64,000 nucleotides of DNA from Arcobacter sp. (GTDB lineage Bacteria; Campylobacterota; Campylobacteria; Campylobacterales; Arcobacteraceae): the NCBI GenBank assembly GCA_003252105.1, contig QKDL01000071.1, positions 21,035 through 85,034 on the forward strand. Reading direction: 5' to 3'. Under the pieces are notes generated by a model that was not told the DNA's origin, searched no databases, and worked only from the letters and a program-made list of their open reading frames with translations. Numbering within the stretch: the first letter of the stretch is position 1; every line of letters starts with the position of its first letter. Made by a program: the position numbers and the translations under genes. This document shows positions 37,316-46,428 of the stretch, piece after piece.

Positions 37316-40300
37316 TACTCTAAAGCTAAACTTTTAGCTTTTGCAAAATCTTTTTTCCCACTTCCAAGTTTTGGAATCTCTTCTACAATTTTATAAATAC
37401 TTGGAACCATAAGATTGCTATCAAAACTCTCTTTTATTTTTATTTTTAACTCTTCAAGTTCTTCAAAACTAATATGTGAAATTAGTAAAACAATCTTCTC
37501 TCCCTTTTTATCATCAGATATTGAAGTAGCCAAAAACTCAATCTCATCATTTGAAATTAACTTTTCAATCTTTTGTTCAATTGCCCCAAGACTTATCATC
37601 TCTCCACCAAGTTTTGCAAATCTTGAAAATCTATCAACAATTGTTAAAAAACCATCTTCATCAACTCTTCCCTTATCTCCTGTAATATAATAAGTTTCCC
37701 CATCTAAATCTATTAAAACCTCTTTTGTTTTAACCTCATCTTTTAAATAACCTTTCATAACTTGTACACCACAAACTAATATCATACCCTCTTGATTTGT
37801 TGGAAGCTCTTCAAAAGTTTGAGGATCAACAATTTTGAATTTTGTTCCAGGTATTGGCATACCAACCGTACCTATTTTTCCACCTATTTGAACTGCTCCA
37901 TCAGGAGCTTTAACTGTGGGAAGATTACAAGAAGCAACAGGAGTTGTCTCTGTAACTCCATAACCTTCTAAAATTTCTTTTTCAAATTTTTCGTTAAACT
38001 CTTCTCTAACTTTTGCTGATAATTTTTCAGCTCCAGCTACAACCAGCCTTAAAGATTCAAACATCTCTTTTTTTACTTTTGCATTTTTAGTATAAAGTCT
38101 AAAAAATGTAGAAGTTCCTAACATAATAGTTGCTTTATATTTTTCAACCAATTTACCAATCGCATATCCATCTGTAGGATCTGGATGAGAAACACATCTA
38201 ATCCCTTCAATTAAAGGTAAGAATAAAGTAACTACTGTACCAAAAGCATGGAAAAATGGTAAAGAACCTACAAATATATCTTCATCATTTACATTTATTA
38301 TTGCAGCTATTTGTTGGCAATTTCCAATAATATTTTTATGAGTTAACTCAATACCTTTTGGTACTCCCTCACTTCCACTACTAAACATAATAACGGCTGT
38401 AGAATTTTTGTCTTGTTTATTTATATGGATTTTTTTTAGAATAAAACTTGGTAAAGCTATAACACTTAAAAGCGTTACTAAACCTTTTGGTTTGCTAACT
38501 TCTTGTTTTAAATCCTCCACATATAATACTTCACATAAAGATAAAACTCCATCTATATCTATACCTTTTTCTTTTAACTTATCAATAAATTTTTTTGAAG
38601 CTATTATTGTTTCTATCTCTGCTTTTTCGACACTTCCTTTAAGTGATTCAATTGAAGCAGTAAAATTTAGATTTACAACAGTTTTTCCTAACATTAAAAC
38701 AGAATTATTAAAAAATGCTCCCCCTGCACTAGAAGGAAATAACAATCCTATATTTTGACCTTTTAGTTTAGACTTTAATATATTTTTAAAAATAATTGAA
38801 GCTGTTAAAAACTTATATCCAGATAACTCCACACCAGTAGTATCAGCAAATATCAAACTATTTTTTATCTGTTTTAATCTATCAAAAATAAGTTCAGGAA
38901 TTGTTGCAAGATTTTCAGTATGAGTTCTCCATGATATAGTTGACAAAGTTTTAACAGCTTTTTTTATTGATACTGCTGTTGCCTCTTCTTTTTTCATAGG
39001 CTTAGAAAATGAAACTGTTACACAATTGGTTCTTTTACTTCTTTTATATCTTTTATTTGCTCTACTAAACATAGATTCCCATAAACCTCTAATATAAAAA
39101 GCAATCACAGGTACATCTGTTTTTGTTTGTTGTAAAATCAATTCGAAGCCTCTTTTAAACTCCCCTAAATGACCATTTCTTGTAATACTTCCTTCAGGAA
39201 AAAGTACCACAACATTTCCCTCATCAAGCTCTTTTGCTATAATTTTAATAGTTTGTTTACTAGAAACATTTGATATAGGAATTGCTTTAAAAAGTTTTAA
39301 AATCCAGTTTAAATACCATTTTTCATATATAGGTTTATGCATTACAAATTTGATTTGTCTTGGACTACTCATCAATACAACAGCCCAATCTATCCATGAT
39401 ACATGATTTCCAAGAAGTAATACACCACCACTTGATGGAATATTTTTTATCCCTTCAACCTCCAAATCATATTTTAATCCAACTATACACTTCATAAAAA
39501 GTAAAATCAAAGATTGTGGTAATTCGTAAATAGTATATACCATCCCAACTATAGTTATAAATAGAATTAAATAGATAGTATTTAATGGATCAAGATTGTT
39601 CAAAGATACAAAAGTTGTGATACTAAGCATTAAAAACATAGCTAAAGAGTGAAACCAATTGTTCCCTGCTAAAATAGTCCCTAATGTTTTTTTCTTTGCA
39701 TTAAATTGTATTAATGCATTTAGAGGAACAACAAAAAGCCCACCAAAAATACCAAAAACTAAAAAAGTCAACCCTAAAAATAAAGCACTCGTCATTTGTG
39801 TTGAAAGATATATCATAACTGCCATACCAATTGCAGCAAAAGGGATAGTTCCAACCTCAATATAGTGTTTTGAAAGTTTTGAATAAATTATTGAACCAAT
39901 TGCTATACCAATACCTGAAGCAGCAATTACACCATTTATTACAAATACGTCAGTTATATTTAAATATTGCTTCGCAAAAGATGGAAATACAGCCATTAAA
40001 CCTTGTGATACACCCCAAAATACAGATAAACCAATCACCGATAAAAAGATAATATTATTTGCATAAATTGTTTGAATATTTTTCTTTAATAATTTTCCTT
40101 TTAATAACTCTTTTTTATCAAGCTCTAAACTATCGTTTCTTTTATATGTAGTTTTTAATTTTTTTAATATAAATAAAGATACAAGCATCTCTAAAAAAGC
40201 AACTGGTACAATATAAAAAGTTAAAGGTAAAATTGCATCTAGTAATTGTTCTTTGGTATTTAATAATTCTAAATTATTTGTATTATAAAAAGATTCAAAT

Positions 40301-40788
40301 ACAAAAGAACCACTTGCAATAGAGAATAAAATAGCTATTATAGAAACTGCTTGTAAACTTGAGTTCCCTTTTGCTAAATTGTTTTTGCCCCAAATATCCA
40401 TAATAATTCCAAATTTTGCTGGCGAATATATAGCACTTTGAACAGCAAGAAGCACAAGATTTGCCATAGCTAAATAGAAATTTCCACTAAGATATGAAAA
40501 TACCATTAACATAGATAAAGTAAAAGATGAGATTGCACCATATATCAAAATATCTTTTTTGTTATATTTATCTGATAAATAACCACTTAAAGTAAATAAA
40601 AGTAAAAAAGGAATTAATATCAAAGCATTTATTATAGATATCCAAACCACTTGTTCACTTCCATCAAACACTTTAAAAGCTATGTTTTGTAAAAGAACTT
40701 TATGGGCAACATCAACGATAACATTACAAAATACAACAAATAAAAATGAAATCTTTATTATCAATATATTTTCTCTTAAACTATTCAT
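37315..40788 (-). CDS. Fused LplT-like transporter, PlsC-like acyltransferase and acyl-ACP synthetase (Aas-like lipid recycling protein)
   Basis: About 1157 residues in three parts. Residues 1-410 are an MFS transporter like LplT, with about 12 helices. Residues 430-620 are a lysophospholipid acyltransferase (GNHVSWIDWAV, LFPEGSITRNG). Residues 650-1150 are an AMP-forming acyl-ACP synthetase (MFSSGSEGVPKGIELTHKN, ILEGYGVTETTP, YYITGDKGRVDEDG). Together they would flip lysophospholipid inward and re-acylate it. In E. coli, lplT and aas are separate genes. I prefer the ATG at 40788, with AAAGGA upstream and a stop-start overlap (ATGA) with the amidohydrolase gene. Confidence 0.9.
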   Translation of the reverse strand: MNSLRENILIIKISFLFVVFCNVIVDVAHKVLLQNIAFKVFDGSEQVVWISIINALILIPFLLLFTLSGYLSDKYNKKDILIYGAISSFTLSMLMVFSYLSGNFYLAMANLVLLAVQSAIYSPAKFGIIMDIWGKNNLAKGNSSLQAVSIIAILFSIASGSFVFESFYNTNNLELLNTKEQLLDAILPLTFYIVPVAFLEMLVSLFILKKLKTTYKRNDSLELDKKELLKGKLLKKNIQTIYANNIIFLSVIGLSVFWGVSQGLMAVFPSFAKQYLNITDVFVINGVIAASGIGIAIGSIIYSKLSKHYIEVGTIPFAAIGMAVMIYLSTQMTSALFLGLTFLVFGIFGGLFVVPLNALIQFNAKKKTLGTILAGNNWFHSLAMFLMLSITTFVSLNNLDPLNTIYLILFITIVGMVYTIYELPQSLILLFMKCIVGLKYDLEVEGIKNIPSSGGVLLLGNHVSWIDWAVVLMSSPRQIKFVMHKPIYEKWYLNWILKLFKAIPISNVSSKQTIKIIAKELDEGNVVVLFPEGSITRNGHLGEFKRGFELILQQTKTDVPVIAFYIRGLWESMFSRANKRYKRSKRTNCVTVSFSKPMKKEEATAVSIKKAVKTLSTISWRTHTENLATIPELIFDRLKQIKNSLIFADTTGVELSGYKFLTASIIFKNILKSKLKGQNIGLLFPSSAGGAFFNNSVLMLGKTVVNLNFTASIESLKGSVEKAEIETIIASKKFIDKLKEKGIDIDGVLSLCEVLYVEDLKQEVSKPKGLVTLLSVIALPSFILKKIHINKQDKNSTAVIMFSSGSEGVPKGIELTHKNIIGNCQQIAAIINVNDEDIFVGSLPFFHAFGTVVTLFLPLIEGIRCVSHPDPTDGYAIGKLVEKYKATIMLGTSTFFRLYTKNAKVKKEMFESLRLVVAGAEKLSAKVREEFNEKFEKEILEGYGVTETTPVASCNLPTVKAPDGAVQIGGKIGTVGMPIPGTKFKIVDPQTFEELPTNQEGMILVCGVQVMKGYLKDEVKTKEVLIDLDGETYYITGDKGRVDEDGFLTIVDRFSRFAKLGGEMISLGAIEQKIEKLISNDEIEFLATSISDDKKGEKIVLLISHISFEELEELKIKIKESFDSNLMVPSIYKIVEEIPKLGSGKKDFAKAKSLALE

Positions 40789-41789
40789 GAGATATCCTTT
40801 ATAAGCTTTTGCCAATTAGTATATATACAAGAGTTCTCATCAAAATATTGATTAAAAAACTCAACATTTCTATCAAGTGGATTTTCTATTTTTTCCAACT
40901 CTCTTCTTTTTTTCAAACCTAAAGAGTGATGGGAAAAAAGAATAGAAAAAGGAACAGGAAAATCTGTACCGAACAACAGTTTATCATGAATTTGAGATTG
41001 ATTTTTTGCCAAATCCTCAATCACCTTTGCTCTTATATTTATAATCATTGCAGATAAATCTGCATATACATTTTCATGATTTTGTAAATACTCTATAGTT
41101 TTAAAATAATCCTCTCCAAATTTTGAAGTTTTAAAAGAGAAGTTATTTAAAAGTTTTTTGGGTCGTTTTTCCATAATAGAATTAACTCCAAAATGAGCCA
41201 ATACAACTTTACAGCCAACTTCAATGGCACTATTTGCAACTTCAATTTTTTCATACAGACTGTTTGATTCAACAGCATGTTCACTTCCTGTGTGGATAAT
41301 GATAGGTAAATCATAAGATTTAATCTTTTCAAAATATGGTATATATCTATCTTCATTTATATCTATATCCCAATAATTTTGTAAAAATTTTGCCCCTTTA
41401 AAACCTTTTTGAACATATTCATCAATTAAATCCAAAGCATCTTCTCTATTTGGATTTATTGAGAAAAAAGGGATAACCTCATTTGGGTATTTTTCATACT
41501 CTTTAAAAACATCCTCATTTGATGAACAAACTGTTTTATCCCTTGAAAGCTCTTTTCCATTTTTATCAATTTTTGCATCAACTGGTAAAATTACAGATTT
41601 TTTAACATATTTAGAAGTTTGTATATTGTTTATATAAGCCTCAACAAAAGCCTCATATTTTCTATCTAAAATCTCTTTTTTATCAACTCCTAATTTTTTT
41701 GCGAAAAATGAAATTGCAACTTTGTCATAAAGTCTTGAAAACTCAACATTTGGATTTAATAAATGTGTATGAAAATCTATAGTTTCCAT
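40785..41789 (-). CDS. Amidohydrolase-2 family metal-dependent hydrolase
   Basis: 334 residues with a TIM-barrel amidohydrolase pattern: IDFHTHLLNP at the N terminus, IIHTGSEHAV, VLAHFGVNS and the final Asp in LLFGTDFPVPF. The substrate is unknown; relatives include decarboxylases and lactonases. It is the middle gene of the merR operon, 2 bases after merR and overlapping the Aas-like gene, so it is under the same control. I see no direct tie to phospholipid repair. Confidence 0.8.
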   Translation of the reverse strand: METIDFHTHLLNPNVEFSRLYDKVAISFFAKKLGVDKKEILDRKYEAFVEAYINNIQTSKYVKKSVILPVDAKIDKNGKELSRDKTVCSSNEDVFKEYEKYPNEVIPFFSINPNREDALDLIDEYVQKGFKGAKFLQNYWDIDINEDRYIPYFEKIKSYDLPIIIHTGSEHAVESNSLYEKIEVANSAIEVGCKVVLAHFGVNSIMEKRPKKLLNNFSFKTSKFGEDYFKTIEYLQNHENVYADLSAMIINIRAKVIEDLAKNQSQIHDKLLFGTDFPVPFSILFSHHSLGLKKRRELEKIENPLDRNVEFFNQYFDENSCIYTNWQKLIKDIS

Positions 41790-41791
41790 TA

Positions 41792-42427
41792 TTAGTCCTT
41801 TTTAAACTCTATAATTGTATGTCTATTAAAAATATATGGTTTAAAAGAATTCAAAATATCCAAAACCAAAACCTCTGGTAAATATCCAGTATCTTCTAAA
41901 ACTTTTGTACTTAATTCTCTTTCTAATAATGCAAGTTTTTTACTTGTAGTTACATATTCATTTATAAGTTTTGTAGAGATATCGTATTTTCTAAGTTCCT
42001 CATATGTTCTCAAAACTTCAATCTCTGTTTTAAAATAAATCTCTTTTTCATCTAATAAATCTAAACTAATAGCCTCTTTTAATAACTCTTGATCTAAATC
42101 TTTTTTTGAAATTGGATTTTTTATCTCACTCGAAAGCATCATAATAGATTGTAAAATCAATTCTGCTCTATCATCAAAATTAATTTTATAATAATCAAAT
42201 AACTCTTTAATATAATCAATTGAAAAATTTAGATTATCTTTGAAATAGATAATTAGATTTAAAACAGTGATTGTAATCTCTGGATAATACTTCATATTTT
42301 TTGAAGTATTTACAGTATTTGGAAGTAAGCCTTTTTTATGATAAAAGGCGATTGTATGATTGCTAAGGTCAACTTGCTCTACAAGTTCACTCATCTTATA
42401 ATAATTTTTTTCATCTATAATTTTCAT
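41792..42427 (-). CDS. MerR-family transcriptional regulator
   Basis: 211 residues. The N-terminal winged HTH reads YYKMSELVEQVDLSNHTIAFYHKKGLLPNTV, with MKYYPE as the wing. The helix typical for dimerisation follows, then a C-terminal effector part without the cysteine pattern of metal sensors. It is the first gene of an operon with the amidohydrolase and the Aas-like protein. Two matched palindromes flank its promoter, so autoregulation is very likely. The effector is unknown; a lipid or acyl compound is a guess from the operon. Confidence 0.85.
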   Translation of the reverse strand: MKIIDEKNYYKMSELVEQVDLSNHTIAFYHKKGLLPNTVNTSKNMKYYPEITITVLNLIIYFKDNLNFSIDYIKELFDYYKINFDDRAELILQSIMMLSSEIKNPISKKDLDQELLKEAISLDLLDEKEIYFKTEIEVLRTYEELRKYDISTKLINEYVTTSKKLALLERELSTKVLEDTGYLPEVLVLDILNSFKPYIFNRHTIIEFKKD

Positions 42428-42441
42428 AATATACTCCTAAG

Positions 42442-42464
42442 AGTAAAGAGTTAAACTCTTTACT
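42442..42464. promoter_or_regulatory. Operator O1 of the merR operon
   Basis: AGTAAAGAGTT-a-AACTCTTTACT is a perfect 11-bp dyad lying between the predicted transcription start and the merR ribosome site. It shares AAGAGT-NN-AACTCTTTACTTT with O2. Confidence 0.65.
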
Positions 42465-42470
42465 TTTGGA

Positions 42471-42499
42471 ATTATAGATGATTTAAACTAAAAAGTCAA
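42471..42499 (-). promoter_or_regulatory. Sigma70 promoter of the merR operon
   Basis: On the minus strand, TTGACT and TATAAT are 17 bases apart, the best -35/-10 pair in the window. MerR activators normally act on 19-20 base spacers, so normal spacing here argues for repression. Confidence 0.75.
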
Positions 42500-42518
42500 G
42501 AGTACAACTCTTTACTTT
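42498..42518. promoter_or_regulatory. Operator O2 of the merR operon
   Basis: AAGAGTACAACTCTTTACTTT overlaps the -35 end and matches the O1 strand at 19 of 21 positions. The centres of O1 and O2 are about 52 bp apart, close to five helical turns. Confidence 0.6.
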
Positions 42519-42540
42519 TTAGTTTGTAACTATTTTGTAA

Positions 42541-42768
42541 TTAAAAAAGTTCTTGTATCTCTTGGGCTGTTAAAACTTTCCCTGTTGATTTTACTACTCC
42601 ATTTATAACTAATCCTGGTGTACTCATAACTCCATATTCCATAATTTTTATGGGATCATCAACTTTTTCAACCTGTGCAAAAACCTTTGCATTTGCAATT
42701 GCTGTTTTTACATTGTTGGTTAAAGTTTCACATTTTGAACACCCTGTTCCTAAAATCTCAATTTTCAT
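42541..42768 (-). CDS. Small thioredoxin-fold protein with CSKC motif
   Basis: 75 residues of the redox-active disulfide (TIGR00412-type) thioredoxin family. The active site is GCSKCETL near 9-16, and the cis-proline region is MSTPGLVINGVV. Such proteins are often found in arsenic and other metal resistance clusters. It is the last gene of the arsB-led unit here, 21 bases after the MBL gene, and could reduce ArsC or a partner. It could also serve an unrelated disulfide. Confidence 0.8.
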   Translation of the reverse strand: MKIEILGTGCSKCETLTNNVKTAIANAKVFAQVEKVDDPIKIMEYGVMSTPGLVINGVVKSTGKVLTAQEIQELF

Positions 42769-42789
42769 TTATTTTCTCCTTATTTATAT

Positions 42790-43710
42790 TTATTCCCATT
42801 CAAGTTGATTGTAATATGTAGAGATATTTGCATTATTTAACTGCTCAAAATGGTTTAGATACTCAAATTTTTGAGTCTTTACATGTTTTTTTACCTCATA
42901 AATATCAATATCTTCATCATAAGCTTTTTTTACATCATCTCTTAATATTTTTAGATATTCCAAAGTTGCTTTATATGAGTTTTTATCAAACTTTTTTCCA
43001 TGTCCACCTAAAAAATACTTTGCATCTATTTTTGCCAAGTTTTCAATAGCTTCAATCCAGCCATTTATATTTGAGGTTTTTTTGTAGCTTAGAAGTCTTC
43101 CATTAAATACAATATTTCCTACAAATAAAAAACTATCATCTTTTGAATAGATTGCAATATCACTCTTCTCTTCACTTATTTTACTTGGTTTTATTATCTC
43201 AAGTGTTTTAGTTGAACCTTTTATTTTATATCCACCATCTACTAAATTATCTGCATAAATCACTTCTGTTTTTTCATAAACCTCTTTTGAAAGGATTTGT
43301 TTCATCCTTTCAAATTTACTTGGATTCTCTTTTATGTCATCATTTATAGTTTTATGTCCAACTATTTTTGCTCCATGCTCTTTAAAATATGAGGCACCTT
43401 GAATTCTATCATCATGGTAATTTGATAAAATCACATGAGAAACTTCAAGTTTTGGATACTCTTTTTTCATCAAAGCATAAAACTCTTTTGCAAAATTATA
43501 TGTTGGCCCAGCATCTAAAACAACTAAGCTATCTCCCATATTTACATAACACATATTTGAGACAAAACCATTATTGTTTTTCATTGGTGGATGAAAATCA
43601 CCAATAACACAACTAATATCTTTTGTAATTTTTATTGGTTTTAAATCATAAAAATCTGCAAAAATAGAGCTAGTTAACAATCCTACCAATAAAACAACTT
43701 TTTTAAACAT
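42790..43710 (-). CDS. Exported MBL-fold protein in the arsenic locus
   Basis: About 306 residues with a signal peptide (MFKKVVLLVGLLTSSIFA). The beta-lactamase-type fold is seen in LVVLDAGPTYNFAKEF, ILSNYHDDRIQGASYF and FLGGHGKKFDKNS. The usual HxHxDH motif is altered to NYHDDR, so metal binding may be changed. Similar periplasmic MBL proteins (SoxH-like) occur near thiol and sulfur genes. I prefer the ATG at 43710 (AAAGGAG upstream) to the longer form, which would overlap the permease gene. Confidence 0.7.
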   Translation of the reverse strand: MFKKVVLLVGLLTSSIFADFYDLKPIKITKDISCVIGDFHPPMKNNNGFVSNMCYVNMGDSLVVLDAGPTYNFAKEFYALMKKEYPKLEVSHVILSNYHDDRIQGASYFKEHGAKIVGHKTINDDIKENPSKFERMKQILSKEVYEKTEVIYADNLVDGGYKIKGSTKTLEIIKPSKISEEKSDIAIYSKDDSFLFVGNIVFNGRLLSYKKTSNINGWIEAIENLAKIDAKYFLGGHGKKFDKNSYKATLEYLKILRDDVKKAYDEDIDIYEVKKHVKTQKFEYLNHFEQLNNANISTYYNQLEWE

Positions 43711-43720
43711 AAAACTCCTT

Positions 43721-44680
43721 TTATAAAATAGCATTAAAAATATATCCTATTAGAATAATACCACTTCCAACTATCATAAAAAATATAGCAATAAGTTTAG
43801 TATGTAACAATCTTTTTAAAATCATTGCTTCTGGTAATGACAAAGCAGTTACAGCCATCATAAAAGACAAGGCACTTCCAAGTAACATCCCTTTTGATGT
43901 TAAAACCTCAACAAGTGGCATAACTCCCGCGGCACTTGAATACATTGGGATTCCTAAAATAACTGCTAATGGTACAGTGTACCAAGCATCTCCACCTGTA
44001 TAACGAGCAATAAAATCTGTTGGAATATACCCATGGATAAAAGCACCAACTCCAACTCCTAGTATCACATATATATAGATTTTTTTGAAAATATCAAAAG
44101 TATAATCCCAAGCCTCTTTTACTCTTTGTTTACCACCTAAATCTATAGTTGGATTATCACAACACCCCTCCATAGGTTTAACCTCAAGCAAAATATACTT
44201 TTCCATATTTAATCTACCAATTATAAAACCACCAATAATAGCAACTAATAATCCAAAACCTATATATATAGCTGTAATCTTCCATCCAAAAAGTCCAAAT
44301 AACATTGCTATTGCTATTTCATTATTTAGTGGAGCCGAGATTAAAAAAGAGAAAGTCACTCCTAAAGGGATTCTTGCCTGTAAAAATCCCAAAAATAAAG
44401 GTATTGCACTACAAGTACAAAAAGGAGTTATAATCCCAAATATTGAAGCTAATATATTTCCTGTAAATTCTGATTTACCTTGTAAATATGCTCTTACTTT
44501 TTCAACATTAAACCAAGTTCTAAGATACGATACTAAAAAAATAATAGCAATAAGTAAAATAAATATTTTTACAGTATCATATATAAAAAAATGCAAAGCA
44601 CTAGTTAAATGAGATGTTTTATCCATCCCAAATAAAGTATAAATTAAAAAATCTACAAGTTTTTCCCAAGGTGTAAACAT
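43721..44680 (-). CDS. Permease of the COG0701 (ArsP/DUF318-like) family
   Basis: 319-residue inner membrane protein with about eight helices. The family motif TPFCTCSAIPLFLGFLQARIPLGVTFSFLISAPLNN is intact, including the CTC cysteines, and a second cysteine pair lies in MEGCCDNP. Relatives export organoarsenicals or other metal compounds, and its place between arsC and the MBL gene supports an arsenic role. Substrate is inference. Confidence 0.8.
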   Translation of the reverse strand: MFTPWEKLVDFLIYTLFGMDKTSHLTSALHFFIYDTVKIFILLIAIIFLVSYLRTWFNVEKVRAYLQGKSEFTGNILASIFGIITPFCTCSAIPLFLGFLQARIPLGVTFSFLISAPLNNEIAIAMLFGLFGWKITAIYIGFGLLVAIIGGFIIGRLNMEKYILLEVKPMEGCCDNPTIDLGGKQRVKEAWDYTFDIFKKIYIYVILGVGVGAFIHGYIPTDFIARYTGGDAWYTVPLAVILGIPMYSSAAGVMPLVEVLTSKGMLLGSALSFMMAVTALSLPEAMILKRLLHTKLIAIFFMIVGSGIILIGYIFNAIL

Positions 44681-44681
44681 C

Positions 44682-45083
44682 TTATAATCCTAACACTTCC
44701 TTAATTTTTGGAAGTAAAATTGTTTCTATCTCTTCATATGTTTTCTCAAAAGCCTCAAATCCTTTTCCATCTGGATCTTCAAATCCCACATGAATTTTTT
44801 CCACAGGTTTTGGAAACATAGGGCAAGTTTCATTTGCATGGTCACATACAGTTACAACTAAATCATAGTCATTGTTTATAACAGTATCTAAAGTTTTTGA
44901 GTGATATTGCTCTTTCCAAATTCCTTTGTCTTCAAGCAGTTTTTTAGCATTTGGATTTACTCTTCCACTTGCTTTTACTCCACTACTATCTGCACTTATT
45001 CCATCAAGTTTAGCATTTATAAGTGCTTCTGCTATTATACTTCTACAACTATTTCCTGTACATAAAATCAATACTTTTTTCAT
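44682..45083 (-). CDS. arsC: Thioredoxin-coupled arsenate reductase (ArsC, LMW phosphatase type)
   Basis: 133-residue low-molecular-weight phosphatase fold. The catalytic P-loop is CTGNSCRS at residues 8-15, and the second and third redox cysteines are in VCDHANETCPMF. It reduces arsenate to arsenite, using thioredoxin. It is one base from the permease gene and 10 bases downstream of arsB. Confidence 0.93.
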   Translation of the reverse strand: MKKVLILCTGNSCRSIIAEALINAKLDGISADSSGVKASGRVNPNAKKLLEDKGIWKEQYHSKTLDTVINNDYDLVVTVCDHANETCPMFPKPVEKIHVGFEDPDGKGFEAFEKTYEEIETILLPKIKEVLGL

Positions 45084-45093
45084 CTTTATCCTT

Positions 45094-46347
45094 TTAAATT
45101 AATGTTAATAAAACTATAAATAACACTGGTGGTGTTACTATAAGTCCAAATTTACTATATTGCCAAAATCCTATTTTTACACCTTTTTGTGATAAAACAT
45201 GAAGCCAAAGCAGAGTTGCCAAACTACCAAAGGGAGTCATCTTAGGTCCTAAGTTACATCCAATTATATTTGCATAAGCTAAAGCCTGATTTGGAATATC
45301 TTGCAATGCTATATCCATAACCATAACAGTTGGCATATTGTTCATAATTGCACTCAAAATTGCAGAGATAAACCCTGTTCCAAGTATGGCAACCATATCT
45401 CCTCTTTGAACTAAATCATTTAAAACAATTGTTAAATAATCTGTAAGCCCTGCATTTTTTAATCCATATACCACAATATAAAGTCCAATACTAAACCAAA
45501 CAACCTGCCAAGGTGCAGTTTTTATTGTAAGCCAAGCTTTTGCAGCTTTGTAGTAACTTGCGATGCTTAAGAAAATAAGTCCTCCACCAAGAGCAAAAAC
45601 TGATACAGGCAAATCAAATGAATCACCAATAAAATATGCAACTAAAAGTAAAGCAAGAAAAAACCAAGAAAATTTAAATAAAGTTTTGTTTTTCAAAACT
45701 TCATCTGGATTTTTAAGAAGTGTTATGTCAACCTCTTTTGGGATATCTTTTCTTAAAATTATCCATAAAACTAAAATAGAAACAATTGTACTTACAACAT
45801 AAGGGATAAACATATTTGATAAATATTCTAAAAACCCTATATTAAAATAGTTTGCTGTAACGATATTAGTCAAATTTGAAAATACAAAAGGTAAAGAGGC
45901 ACTATCACTTATAAATCCACCTGCAAGTAAAAATGCTAAAATTGTTTTTGCATTTAATTTCAAGATTCTCATTTTTGCTAATAAAATTGGAGTAAGAATA
46001 AGTGCTGCTCCATCATTTGCAAAAAGTGCTGATACAAATGAGCCTAAAATAAGAGCATATACAAACATCAAATGTCCATTGCCCTTTGATAGTTTTGCCA
46101 TCTTTATAGCACACCATTCAAAAAATCCAATCTCATCCAAAACCATAGAAAGGATAATAATACCAATAAAAGCCAAGGTTGCATCCCAAACAATATTTGA
46201 TACAACTAACACATCATCAAAACTTACTACCCCTAAAACTAAAGCAACTATTGCACCAATTACTGCTGTTGTACCTATTTGTAAGTTTTTGGGTTGCCAA
46301 ATCACAAAAATAAGAGTGACCAAAAATATACTACTTGCTAAAATCAT
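45094..46347 (-). CDS. arsB: Arsenite efflux permease (ArsB family)
   Basis: 417-residue inner membrane transporter of the ArsB/NhaD superfamily with about 11-12 helices. Recognised by IVWDATLAFIGIIILSMVLDEIGFFEW, ANDGAALILTPILLA and AIMNNMPTVMVM. It expels arsenite produced by ArsC. It is the first gene of a five-gene unit, directly behind an ArsR-type operator. Confidence 0.92.
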   Translation of the reverse strand: MILASSIFLVTLIFVIWQPKNLQIGTTAVIGAIVALVLGVVSFDDVLVVSNIVWDATLAFIGIIILSMVLDEIGFFEWCAIKMAKLSKGNGHLMFVYALILGSFVSALFANDGAALILTPILLAKMRILKLNAKTILAFLLAGGFISDSASLPFVFSNLTNIVTANYFNIGFLEYLSNMFIPYVVSTIVSILVLWIILRKDIPKEVDITLLKNPDEVLKNKTLFKFSWFFLALLLVAYFIGDSFDLPVSVFALGGGLIFLSIASYYKAAKAWLTIKTAPWQVVWFSIGLYIVVYGLKNAGLTDYLTIVLNDLVQRGDMVAILGTGFISAILSAIMNNMPTVMVMDIALQDIPNQALAYANIIGCNLGPKMTPFGSLATLLWLHVLSQKGVKIGFWQYSKFGLIVTPPVLFIVLLTLI

Positions 46348-46371
46348 TTAAAATTCATCCTTTATATTTTA

Positions 46372-46395
46372 ATAAATCAAGATATATTGATATAT
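46372..46395. promoter_or_regulatory. ArsR-type operator before arsB
   Basis: ATAAATCAA-gatata-TTGATATAT is 25 bases upstream of the arsB start. On the minus strand it contains ATATATCAATATATCTTGAT, which is identical to the core of the operator before arsR. Confidence 0.6.
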
Positions 46396-46400
46396 TCTAT

Positions 46401-46428
46401 AAAAAAAAGAGTAACTTTTTAGTTACTC
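46401..46428 (-). terminator. Intrinsic terminator of the arsR unit
   Basis: GAGTAACT-tttt-AGTTACTC is an 8-bp stem followed on the minus strand by eight Ts. It overlaps the stop codon of the cyclotransferase gene and separates the arsR unit from the arsB promoter. Confidence 0.8.
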
